The notes beneath the pieces are model-generated. The model had not been told where the DNA came from. It worked only from the letters and a program-made list of their open reading frames with translations, and searched no databases. This document shows, in pieces, positions 54,871-64,000 of a stretch of 64,000 nucleotides of DNA. How positions within the stretch are numbered: the stretch's first letter is position 1; each line of letters opens with the position of its first letter. The position numbers and the translations under genes were made by a program. Origin of the DNA: Cylindrodendrum hubeiense (Eukaryota > Ascomycota > Sordariomycetes > Hypocreales > Nectriaceae); contig JAANBB010000006.1 of the NCBI GenBank assembly GCA_014621425.1, positions 248,001-312,000 of the forward strand, given 5' to 3'.

Positions 54871-55599
54871 TCGGAGCAGACGACGCCAAGGCCCGCGCCG
54901 GGGGGGGGGACCTAGTATTTACCTGGACTGGTTTTGCGACAACACGATAGCCCACCTATGACTAAAGATGTATGTCAACATAATGAAAATATCACTAGCT
55001 GACGCTAATTTAGTATAGATAACTCATGTTTCACTTAACCTTCTTCCAACTTCACACTCAAGGCGTTGAAGAATGGATGGAGATGTCGATCTCTTGAACT
55101 CGGAGGTTTGCTGCAGATCTATAAAGCTATCCGTGATTATGATCTTTTACTCCTATTCTTTTCATGTATAGTCTCAGGGTGAATAATTTCCCACGTTGCT
55201 TTCTAGGGGAATGCTTGCCCTTGATCTCTGGATTCAAGGGTATCCTGCAATGGCGTCACCTTACCCAGGTCGTTAGTCAACCCGATGTGACCCCAGACCC
55301 AGTTTAACTCAAATCTTGTAGAGAGGCCCAGTTAAATAAAGACATTTTGATTGGCAGAGATTCACTTCATCATTGGGGTTGAATATGGCGACAAATACGC
55401 TAACCCTCTCTAAGGCTTCGGACCGCAGATCTGTCAAAAATAACGCCGGAGTAATATCAAGTGCTACACGAGGACTATACTATGTGCTATAGAGAAGATC
55501 AATAAAATACCACCAAGCCCAGACGGCGCGTTGATTCGGACCTCAATAAGTTTTTCCATCTTTTCTGATTCATCATTAGAGGCTTGAGAGTGATTCGCC
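54871..55599. promoter_or_regulatory. Upstream region of UNC93-like gene
   Basis: A 729-bp gap that begins with a G10 run and ends in the promoter of the UNC93-like gene. No gene was recognised. Confidence 0.45.
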
Positions 55600-57320
55600 A
55601 TGGCTTCTGAACAATCGTCAGGACAGACTGATGTCGAGTTGGTCGACGAGACTGACCACCACAAACCAGTCTCTCGATTCACTAGATGGTATCGAAGCCC
55701 ACTTTTCAATGTCATACTTGTCGGATTGATTTCTTTCACACAACCTGGCATTTGGAATGCTCTGAACAGTGAGTATAGATTTCAGCAAGACTCACTTAAA
55801 TGATGCAAAGTCAGCTAACAGGTGTATAGGCACTGGAGCCGGTGGCCAACAAGAGCCATACCTGGTCAATGGAGCGAACTCCTTGACATTCGGGTAAGTC
55901 AGAAATAAGGCTTCGAGCGTTCAGGTAGCTAATGCGATTAGAATCATGGTTTTTGGATGCCTCATATTTGCTGTCCTGGCAAATAAATTCGGTCTCAAGC
56001 AGACCTTGATCATCGGCACTCTTGGTTATGCTCCTTACTCTGCAGCTCTATACACCAATAACCGTTATGGAACGGAATGGTTTGTCCTCTTTGGTGGCGC
56101 AACCTGTGGTATTGCCGCCTCGGCGCTTTGGGCATCAGAGGGTGCCATTGCTCTAGGATATGCGGACATAAGCGACCGCGGGAAATTCAGTGAGTTTTGT
56201 CAAACATCATCCGAATCGATGAGCTAATGGTTCGATAGCTGGTATTTGGCTGGGTCTTCGAGAACTGGGGCAACTCATTGGCGCCTCCATCCAACTTTCA
56301 CTCAATGTCAAAGATGGTGCCCGAGGAAAGGTGTCGTACACCACCTACCTGGTCCTCATTGCCCTTCAATGCCTTGGCCTTCCATTGGCTCTGATGATCT
56401 CCAATCCTGAGAAGGTCATTAGATCAGATGGTCGAAAGCTCCCGGATCCGACAAAGAACAAGGCTATCCTTGGCGAAGCTCGCCGGCTCTGGGCACTAGT
56501 GAAGACCAAGCAGATGTACCTGCTAATTCCTGTCTTGATTGGCTTCAACTGGAACTCAACATACATCGGAATTTATCAGACAAAGTAGTAAGTGTTTTGC
56601 TTCTGATTACAGACACACTTAGCGACAAGTACTAACAAAGACAAAGTTTCTCCGTCAGGGCAAGGACATTGGGATCCCTCAGCTCGGGTATTGTTGCAAC
56701 TCTAGCCAACATATTCTGGGGTTGGTTCTACGATCTTAAAATTTTCAACCGTCCAACCGTTGCCAAAATCACGTGGGGAGTTCTCTCTCTGTTGATGCTC
56801 GCTGTTCTCAGTTGGCAGATTTCCAATGAGCATCTCTACGCGAATGCCTCACCCCCCGTGACGTTGGATTGGGATTTGCCAGGCTTTGGCCGCGGATTCG
56901 CCAGCGTGGTACTTTTGCGGTAAGTGATATCATCTATAGAAGTGGGAACAGTCACTAACGAAATATTCAAGCTTCTTCAATGAGTCGCATTACATGTTTG
57001 TCTACTGGATTGTCGGTACTTTCTTCGACGATATCGAGACACTCACCCTCGCTGTGGGGCTTATCCGATCTTTCGAGTCGATTGGATCATGCCTTTCGTA
57101 TGGAGTCGGTGCAGCTAAGGTCAAGGGAATGGTGAATCTCATCCTAGCCTTTGTCATGTTCTTCATCACTATCCCGTCTACGACTCTGGCTGTCTTGCTT
57201 GTTCCTGAGCGGCCCATCAGCAATAAACAGACTACCGCAGATGATGGCAGTGAAGAAATTGGCACCGATGTCGACCGTTCAGAGAGTATTGGGAAGGCAG
57301 TTCCCACCACAGAGTCTTAG
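55600..57320 (+). CDS. UNC93-like (DUF895) MFS membrane protein
   Basis: Exons 55600-55768, 55830-55893, 55942-56189, 56239-56587, 56647-56919 and 56972-57320 (introns 61, 48, 49, 59 and 52 bp) encode 483 residues with about 11-12 helices. Seen: SPLFNVILVGLISFTQPGIWNALNSTGAGGQQ (split by the first intron; the GGQ motif is typical of the fungal UNC93/DUF895 group), ATCGIAASALWASEGAIALGYA, ISDRGKFTGIWLGLRELGQLIG, IPVLIGFNWNSTYIGIYQTKYF and FFDDIETLTLAVGLIRSFESIG. Members are eukaryotic MFS-like proteins of poorly known cargo. There is no gene cluster around it beyond the NmrA relic and a receptor. Confidence 0.92.
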
Positions 57321-58959
57321 CACTCACAACCATGCGGACTATGTAGCACCCAGTTCTAAGAAAGATCTGAATAACAATCTAATGAGTCTTATTCTGCATG
57401 ATTAGCTCATTCTCTTCTGTGACATCATCTTCGTAGCCCCTCCCGCAGCACCTGCACACACGGCCATCGATCGTGGCTTAAGCTTGAAAATGAACCGAGA
57501 AATGCACTTGGTCAAGCATGATGCCATGAGCCCGCCCATAGTAGCAAGTGGATTGAGGCCAAAGACACCGGGCTCGCAAGGGATATCGAAAAATCGGACA
57601 CGGTACACTAGAGTCTTTTAACCAGATCGTTCTGCTTCGCCGAGCTGGAAGCACAGCACCAACCTTGTCAACCAGGAGGAAAGTCACTGGTAGTATATTT
57701 TCATGTCGTACTCCTGCCCAATAGTTTGATGGATAAGGACTTGCCGACTTTGAGCAGTGCTTTCTCAAGTTTGGTGTGTTGCTATTGAGGGTCAGGTTTA
57801 ATCTGTGGCCGTTTGTCCTCAGCTCTTTAAGGCAGCCGGTGGTCTGAATACGCGCCGAATAATGCCCTCGACCCATTTTGCCGCGACCATGAGATGTGAC
57901 CTGGGGAGTGTTGGTAAGCCGCAACTTCATGTATTGATATGACACTCTCATTGGATGCCTAGTGACTTTGCTCACCCATTTTCTCAGTTCTTCAGAAATA
58001 CATCGGGAGATGTAGTGGAATTTAATCCTAGGATATAATCTACGCCGGTAATTTGGCCTCAGGGCTATCTAGCTACTAGGCCGCGTCGAGGTCAAAGTAG
58101 TACTCCAGGCTCTCAAGTTGGCATGCCACGAGGTAGGTTGTGGCCCCCCATCCTGGCACCAGGGTATGACAGCAACACAGCGAGCTCAATACACGTTGTA
58201 TCCCATCATGCGGGTAAGACTTCGCAAGATGGTGAGAGATCGGATTGGGGGCCGAAACTACAGGCGTGGACGCACATTTCCTGTTGACTCAATCAACCCC
58301 CAAGATTGGCTTAGGTGCAAGCAGTGATTAGTCAGGACCGGCGAGCGAGAAAGAAAAAGCGCTCGTCGATGTTCGACTTGCGTGTTAGCATATTTCGTAA
58401 AATTGTCTCCCCCACTGCGGAGTGTGGTAGGCGCACACTAGCTTGCCGGTCGATCGGTTTAGTTCCGCAAGATGCACGAGTCAATCTTCACGCTTGGACG
58501 CTGTACCCAATCTGTGGGCTCTAGTTGGACACTATCCTAGTGGCTTTCTTCAGTGGACAGGACACAATCACCACCTGGGGTACATCTCAACAAACCGATC
58601 GGAAATCGGACGTGGCCTAGATGCAACGGCGCCATGGATATTGGTGCTATCAGTGGAGGCTTTCCCCGACTGGGGGCTCACCAAGGCCGATAGAGTTTCC
58701 ACCCGATCATTTGCCGGAAACCATTGTAACTTTAGCGCCTTGTCTTCAGCCTATGAAGTGTCTAAGGACGCCACAGTCAGTTCCGTGTCAGGGGAGAAAC
58801 TTTATCGAGTAATGTACAGGACGTTTAAAATGATGGAGTCCCTACGTGGACCCAGCGTACCAGGCACCTTTCGTCCAGGTGCTGCATATTTGACCTTCTC
58901 GTTCGATTCAACTTTTGAATCTTGCTGCTGCGTCCTCAGGAAAGGGCATTCGCGAAACG
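57321..58959. other. Intergenic before Pth11-like receptor
   Basis: A 1.64-kb gap. Minus-strand frame 57478-57975 and the long plus-strand frame from 58443 (which runs through the first intron of the receptor) look fortuitous. No gene was recognised. Confidence 0.5.
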
Positions 58960-60353
58960 ATGGTGGTTCTATCCCCAGGACCAGTCGGTGTTCTTGTAAG
59001 TGTTACATGATTCATCCTCACAATTCTACTAATTTGACCATCTACCAGGTGCCGCAATGGACTCTAATCATCATTGCCGCCGCGGTAATCATTGCTCGTG
59101 TCAATCTACGTCTCAGGATCCAGAGACAGGGGCTTTTGAGTACGGACATCCTCATGTGCTTAGCTTGGGTAGCGGCTGTTGCAACCGCATCCTTTGACGT
59201 CAAGTTTGCACTCATGGGGGCACTCAAACCCAATGTCATGACGACACTTGACGGCTATGAGGGGAACGAAGATGACGTTCCATTCATTCTCAAGGTGGGT
59301 AAAATTGTGTGTGCAAATTGCATGAAATGGCACTGACAATACTGACTTTAGTTGTTTTGGGTCAGTGGCGTCCCGTTCTTTACGGCATTTTATCTCTGCA
59401 AAGCAGCGCTTCTTGCGTTATATCTGCAATTATTCCCCGTCTTCATGGTCAAGCGAAGAATCTTCCTATGGATCACCATCGTCTTCATCGCCATCGCATA
59501 TGTAGTCAGTCTTCTCATGCTCTTTGTCATGTGTCGGCCGATTGAGAGTAACTGGTTCGTTTGTCTTTGCCCCTGTCTCGTTCACGAGTCACTCAAGAGA
59601 ATTTGACTAACTCTGTATAGGTCATTGGACCCTGCAACCAAATGTTCCAATGATAGCGTGGCCATTATCTTCCAGGTTACCTGGTCCCTGCATTTCTTCG
59701 GGGATCTGCTCAGTAAGTTCACTCAAAACGGGATAGTACAATACGATGGATGGCCTAACGATAACATCAGTATTCGCATTGCCTTGGCTCATTGTGCCTG
59801 GCTTGCAAATGAAATGGAAACTCAAAATGAGTGTCTACTGTACCTTTTTACTTGGTATTATCAACATCATTTTTTGTCTTGTTCGCGCTATTACAATGCA
59901 AACATCCCAGGTAGACAATGCGCTTCCAATCAGCTTAGTTGGTACGTATTCTGGCTTCCCTCTACTTCTACTTCCATCCTTCCCTCTGCTGCGGCCGTTC
60001 ATGTCCTAACCCATGTCCATGTAGAAATGTGGAGCACCCTCGATTTGAACGTCAGCCTCGTGATCGCATGTTTGCCATCTCTCAGGCCATACTTCCGAGC
60101 GAAACACACAAACAACTACTCATACAACAATACAAGCGATTACAAGCCCACGAGCTCAAGACCTGAAGATGGAGGGTTCAAAATGATGCACGAGCCTTAC
60201 GGGGCGCAGGGTCCGCGGCTGATGGCCATAGGAATGCCTAAAGGCCCATTGCGCCCATTGCGCCCATCGACTCGTTCACATGACGATGATCCATGGGATA
60301 ATGGAAAACAGCATAATAGCAGCGACATCGAGTTGGTTCACATCAAACTATAA
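58960..60353 (+). CDS. Pth11-like seven-helix receptor (no CFEM)
   Basis: Exons 58960-58995, 59049-59294, 59352-59554, 59621-59712, 59771-59941 and 60025-60353 (introns 53, 57, 66, 58 and 83 bp) give 358 residues. The first exon is only 12 codons (MVVLSPGPVGVL) and joins in frame to VPQWTLIIIAAAVIIARVNLRLRI. Seen: fungal rhodopsin-fold features with about seven helices, LLSTDILMCLAWV after helix 1, FYLCKAALLALYLQLFP, MCRPIESNWSLDPATKCS after helix 4 and FALPWLIVPGLQMKWKLKMSVYCTF. A long hydrophilic tail with NGKQHNSSDIELVHIKL ends it. There is no CFEM domain. It is probably a plasma-membrane sensor; the ligand is unknown. Confidence 0.88.
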
Positions 60354-61336
60354 TTTCTCTGTTTCCTTGTCGCGATTTAATTTGTGAATAGACTAGACAA
60401 TAATAATGAACGATTTCTGATCAAGTGGTTGATTTCCCAGCCGAGGTGACCATTTTTGCTGTTCCCCTTGACAGCAGTAGCGTAGAAATATTGCCCATCG
60501 GATAGGGAGAAACGAGCGTCCCTACACGCTCCTGCAGTGTATTTCAGAAGAAATGGAGGGAGAGCGAAAAAGAATACCGCTCCAAAGGAAGGCAATACTC
60601 CGTCGGAGCTTTTGTAGATCTTGGTAAGTTGTTCGGGCGGATTGTTCTTCCGGCGAACGGATCGTCGGGGGAATACCGATGTCCATTCGCAGGGCTTTCA
60701 TCATCAGCCACGTAATGAAGAGACGGCGAAAAGCCAAGACCTCAAAGTCCGGAGCCGTTTCTAGCCATCTTCAGCTATCTAGCAGCCTACAATATGATTT
60801 AATAATAGCGTCGAGGCTCTGATTTTGCGGTGGATATTCCCAACAGACGGCAGTCGACATCGTTGGGAGCGGTCCAGTACGTACCATGGTTGTGTGTTTA
60901 CGGACCAAGACCCTAGCAATTGTCGGTAAAACCGCCGCCATCTCGCACCGATGCCAAGCCCCGACCTCCGAATTTATGAGCCGCCTGGGGCGTTGTGCGT
61001 GCCGAAGAACCGTGAAGGCCTTCCTCGGCTGCGGCATGTGGCATGATTCCGTTGCTAGTCGTGACGCGGAAGGCAAAAGTCCCAACAGATCAAGGCGTGA
61101 TGAGATTAATAGCTATAATAGACTGCACCGCAGTTTTGGCAGCATGCACGGTTTTCTTTTTTCACAGCTGTCCAGCGAGTTTTAATCAGCTGCTTATATC
61201 CCAAACCTCGGTACCGGGGAGCTTCACCGAGTCGACAGTCAACATGTCAATAACAACATCAAACGATACATAAACGAACCACCAGCGATTGCATTCTAAA
61301 AAAGACTACCGGGAAACTTACGAGCCGGGCATCATC
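60354..61336. other. Intergenic, contains leader of the next gene
   Basis: A 983-bp gap. A TATA-like word (CTTATATCC, about 61193) and a short upstream ORF (61244-61273) lie just before the 7-helix gene. Other frames show no features. Confidence 0.5.
61244..61273 (+). promoter_or_regulatory. Possible upstream ORF in 5' leader
   Basis: ATG to TAA, nine codons (MSITTSNDT), ends 63 bp before the proposed start of the next gene and lies about 50 bp after a TATA-like word. If transcribed, it could lower translation of the receptor. The transcription start is not known. Confidence 0.35.
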
Positions 61337-62432
61337 ATGTCGTCCCAATCAGCCCAAGGGCTCAACGGCAGCTCCATTCCCTCTACCATGCTCACAGTAT
61401 GTACGTTCTACTCACGTATCACAAAACACAAAATTAACCAACAAGGGGCCTCCATACCCTCCCCTTTTTGCCATATTTGGCCAGTACCCCAGTGTCAAAG
61501 TCGATGACCCTATTGGCGCCGTGATTCTGGCCGTCTTTGTCATCGCCGCTGCCATCAACTTCACCATTTACGTGCGTAACGTTTGCCGATCCCACCACTT
61601 TTTTACCTCGTTACTGCTCTTCGTCTTTTGCATGGCTCGCGTCATTGCGAATGGGCTGCGCATTGGCTGGGCCTCAAATCTTGACAACGTCAAAATCATC
61701 ATCGCCACCCAGGTCTTTCTCAACGCCGGTGTCGTGATGCTCTTTGTCATCAACATCGTTCTTACACAACGCATCCTCCGTGCCTACCACCCCCATATTG
61801 GATGGAGCAAGCCATTGACGATCGCGTTCAAGGTGCTTTACGTCAGTATCACTGCTGACATCATGATGGTCATCGTCGCACTTGTTTACGGTTTCTTCAC
61901 TCGCGATCTTTCCAAGCTTTCCAAGGTGCGCGATGTTCAACGAACTGGTTCCACATACCTCGCTGTTGTTGCGTTCCTACCCTTGCCCATCACTGCACTC
62001 TGTGTTTTCCTTCCGCGCAAGGGAGACATTGAAAAGTTTGGTCGGGGACGCATGCGTACAAAGTTGCGTTTGATCGTTTTTACATCTGCGTTGCTGTCTC
62101 TTGGTGCTGGCTTCCGAGCTGGTATTGCTCTCATGGGGCCGCGCCTCTCAACAGACCCAGCTTGGTATCACCATAAAGCTTGTTTCTATGTTCTCACCTA
62201 CGGAATCGAGATTATCGTTGTTTACACCTACATACTATTCCGAATAGACCGCCGGTTCCACGTTCCTGATGGTAGCAGTGGCCCAGGTCACTACTCAGCA
62301 GGCCCTGGATCTACTACTTTCGATGACGGACTCTCTGGTGCCAGCACCGAAGTTCAGGTCATGGGTGATGGGGAGCAATCGCAGCCGAACGAAGGACGCA
62401 ATGAGGAGAAATTAGAACCACAGCCCTGCTAA
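61337..62432 (+). CDS. Seven-helix membrane protein, 'family C-like GPCR' type
   Basis: Exons 61337-61396 and 61446-62432 (intron 49 bp) give 348 residues. Seen: an extracellular N-terminus with PPYPPLFAIFGQYPSVKVDDP, helix 1 GAVILAVFVIAAAINFTIYVRN, LLLFVFCMARVIANGLRIGWA, FLNAGVVMLFVINIVLTQRILRAYHPHIGWS, DVQRTGSTYLAVVAFLPLP, and RIDRRFHVPDGSSGPGHYSAGPG before an acidic tail. These stretches recur in fungal proteins annotated as family C-like G-protein-coupled receptors. It is a probable plasma-membrane protein; its signalling role is unproven. It lies in the same orientation 980 bp after the Pth11-like gene. Confidence 0.85.
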
Positions 62433-62855
62433 GTGTTGGAGGAATCAAGGTCTACCCGCATAAATAGTCTCATAAGAAGCCTAGCGACCCCGGTGTAGAT
62501 GGCCCAGCTTCAGTTTAGATACCTGCATCCAAACATTATTTAATTATCACGCACATCCAGATTCATTCTTCTGTCTGAGACTTCACGAGTTATTTGTGAG
62601 ACTGCCATTGCTTTCCTCTTTAGGTCAAAGACAAAAGGCCTACTTGCGTGAGTGAGAATCACACGACGCTACCCTGCACGGGTGGCGGTGGCTTATTAGA
62701 ATTGTTGCTCTCGTCAGAAGAACAGTGTGATCGATTTTAAGGGGACTTAAATTTGACTAATTTACATATTTCCAAACTTCATTGTCGACCCTCGCACATT
62801 CGAACTTGGTGCACAAACTATGCCTTTTTCCAACAGATTCCAAGCCAATGGAACG
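62433..62855. other. Convergent intergenic region
   Basis: A 423-bp tail-to-tail gap between the seven-helix gene and the reductase. No gene is seen. Confidence 0.6.
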
Positions 62856-63863
62856 TCACTTCGCCCCAACTGCATCAGCACGTAGAAGTTGCGCATATGT
62901 ATCCTTGATCGTTTCCGCCAAGGGTCTATACTTCAAGCCTAGCACCCTGGTTGCCTTACTTCCATCCACCTTGTAGGTATCCTCAATAACTCCTGGTTGA
63001 CCGATGGGCAGCTTGGACTGGAGCTCGGGGATCTGCTCCCTGGCCGCATCCACGGCACTCTGGTAGTTGAAGTTCTGACCGACCCAGAACCTTTGTCCGC
63101 CTGCTTCTGGAACTTCATAGCCAAGGATGTGTGCCGCTGCCACTTCGCGCGCATCGGCAAACCCGCCAAAGTCAAATGGAGGGATTTCCGCTGCTCCAAT
63201 AATGTCGTAAAGAAGTTGGAGCGATTCACTCAGGTGTTTCGTGCTGGTCAACTCGGTCACATAGGGGCCAAATATCCAAGGAGGAGTAATTGTGACCAAG
63301 TCAAAGTTGGGCTTATTCTTGGCAACCCAATCCCATGTGGCCTTTTCAGCCAAAGCTTTGGATGCACAGTACGCCACCACTCCATCAGCTACCGCGGCTT
63401 CCTCAAATGTCACCGGATTCCAATCCTTCTCGTCGTAAACATAGCCCGGACGCTTCCCCTTTGACAGATCGCATACAGACGCATGGCTTGAAGTAATGAC
63501 GACCCGACGAACGGAAGGACCCCATTTCTGGGCGGCCTCCAGAACAGCAATCGATCCTTGAATGGCGGGTTCCAGTAAATCCTTGACATTGTCTTCAGGC
63601 TTCAAGACAAATGGCGAAGCCGAGTGAAGAATACCCACGACGTCTTGCAGGTGGGGTTCGTAGGATTCGACGTTGGTGATGTCGGGAACGATGGCGTAGG
63701 AAAGCTGCGTCGCATACTGGGGAAACTGATCGGTGATCTTCTTTGCAGATGACTCGTTTCGGGCAGTCGCTCGGACGTTGTAGCCTTTGTCCAGAGCTGC
63801 ATTCACGAGGTGGCCGCCTAAGTAGCCACTCGCGCCAGTTATGAGGAGAGTGTTAGCTGCCAT
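62856..63863 (-). CDS. NAD(P)-dependent reductase, Gre2/dihydroflavonol reductase-like
   Basis: A single exon of 335 residues. It is an extended short-chain dehydrogenase that reduces aldehydes or ketones (methylglyoxal, isovaleraldehyde and similar substrates in yeast Gre2-type enzymes). Seen: the nucleotide-binding motif TGASGYLGGHLV (Gly 10, 13, 16), the Ser in VVITSSHASV (about 124-126), the catalytic Tyr-Lys pair YCASK (Tyr 165, Lys 169), and TPPWIFGPY. The C-terminal substrate-binding lobe has LGLKYRPLAETIKDTYAQLL, as in the family. The first Ala after Met and the Rossmann start at residue 5 support the start at 63863. Substrate unknown. Confidence 0.95.
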   Translation of the reverse strand: MAANTLLITGASGYLGGHLVNAALDKGYNVRATARNESSAKKITDQFPQYATQLSYAIVPDITNVESYEPHLQDVVGILHSASPFVLKPEDNVKDLLEPAIQGSIAVLEAAQKWGPSVRRVVITSSHASVCDLSKGKRPGYVYDEKDWNPVTFEEAAVADGVVAYCASKALAEKATWDWVAKNKPNFDLVTITPPWIFGPYVTELTSTKHLSESLQLLYDIIGAAEIPPFDFGGFADAREVAAAHILGYEVPEAGGQRFWVGQNFNYQSAVDAAREQIPELQSKLPIGQPGVIEDTYKVDGSKATRVLGLKYRPLAETIKDTYAQLLRADAVGAK

Positions 63864-64000
63864 CTTGATATGTGCTGCGTGTCAGGTAACTTCGTCGATG
63901 GATAAGACTATGGTCAGAAAGCAAGATTTCAGAAGTGCGTGAAACGTTGGAAGACCAATTCCCTCGTTTTTGTAGTCGTCCGCCAAGCGCTGGCGAGAAC
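63864..64000. promoter_or_regulatory. Promoter region of the reductase
   Basis: The upstream sequence is truncated by the window end. Nothing else is seen. Confidence 0.4.

Noticed and set aside
57478..57975. 165-codon minus-strand frame
   Set aside because: No recognisable motif, no supporting context, lies in a gap between well-supported genes.
58443..58959. N-terminal half of a 297-codon frame running into the Pth11-like gene
   Set aside because: The membrane domain starts only after a splice from the short exon at 58960; the upstream part lacks protein-like features and reads through an intron.
1..64000. tRNA, rRNA, CRISPR array, intact transposon, polyketide synthase or NRPS genes
   Set aside because: None recognised by eye. 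A tRNA scan or transposon search could still find small or decayed copies, especially in 45.4-48.7 kb and 51.6-55.6 kb.

Overview
The window looks like a gene-dense to gene-poor stretch of a filamentous ascomycete chromosome. Genes on both strands are split by short GT..AG introns (about 46-160 bp, mostly 48-60), usually with a CTAAC/CTGAC-like branch site. The families are typical of Pezizomycotina: Zn2Cys6 regulators, CFEM/Pth11-type receptors, a GPI-anchored wall protein, chitin synthase, many major facilitator transporters and an F-box relic. The genus cannot be fixed from sequence alone. All exon coordinates were worked out by hand from open frames, splice signals and frame continuity, and every model listed closes in frame unless stated.

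Layout. (1) 0.1-12.3 kb: a probable carbohydrate-utilisation locus with a secreted type-B carboxylesterase, a Zn2Cys6 regulator, a non-secreted GH28-like beta-helix hydrolase, an ACS-family sugar-acid-type transporter and a GH88 unsaturated glucuronyl hydrolase. Two divergent promoters connect them. (2) 13.2-17.3 kb: a very long zinc-finger protein with a finger module at each end and an apparent one-base frame break. (3) 19-25 kb: a CFEM-rhodopsin-fold receptor, a secreted arylsulfatase and a divergently transcribed vacuolar-type MFS transporter. (4) 26-35 kb: a small secreted Ser/Thr/Pro-rich protein, a short-chain dehydrogenase relic, a 133-bp tandem duplication, a class III-like chitin synthase and an acyltransferase-3 membrane protein.

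(5) 35.5-50.3 kb: two Zn2Cys6 regulators, two ACS-family transporters, a glutathione S-transferase, a DUF1348/NTF2-like protein and an aldoxime dehydratase. This looks like a detoxification or nitrogen-scavenging locus for aldoximes/nitriles. (6) 45.4-48.7 kb and 51.6-55.6 kb are gene-poor. They hold small tandem repeats and relics (an F-box pseudogene carrying a 15-bp minisatellite, and an NmrA-like relic), around a GPI-anchored Cys-rich protein. (7) 55.6-63.9 kb: an UNC93-like MFS protein, two seven-helix receptor-like proteins (Pth11-like and 'family C-like') and a Gre2-type NAD(P) reductase.

The strongest candidates for an undescribed system are the intracellular uronide locus (1) and the aldoxime/GST/DUF1348 locus (5). 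Both are inferred from gene content and arrangement, not shown by the sequence. No rRNA, tRNA, CRISPR array, intact transposon, polyketide synthase or NRPS was recognised.
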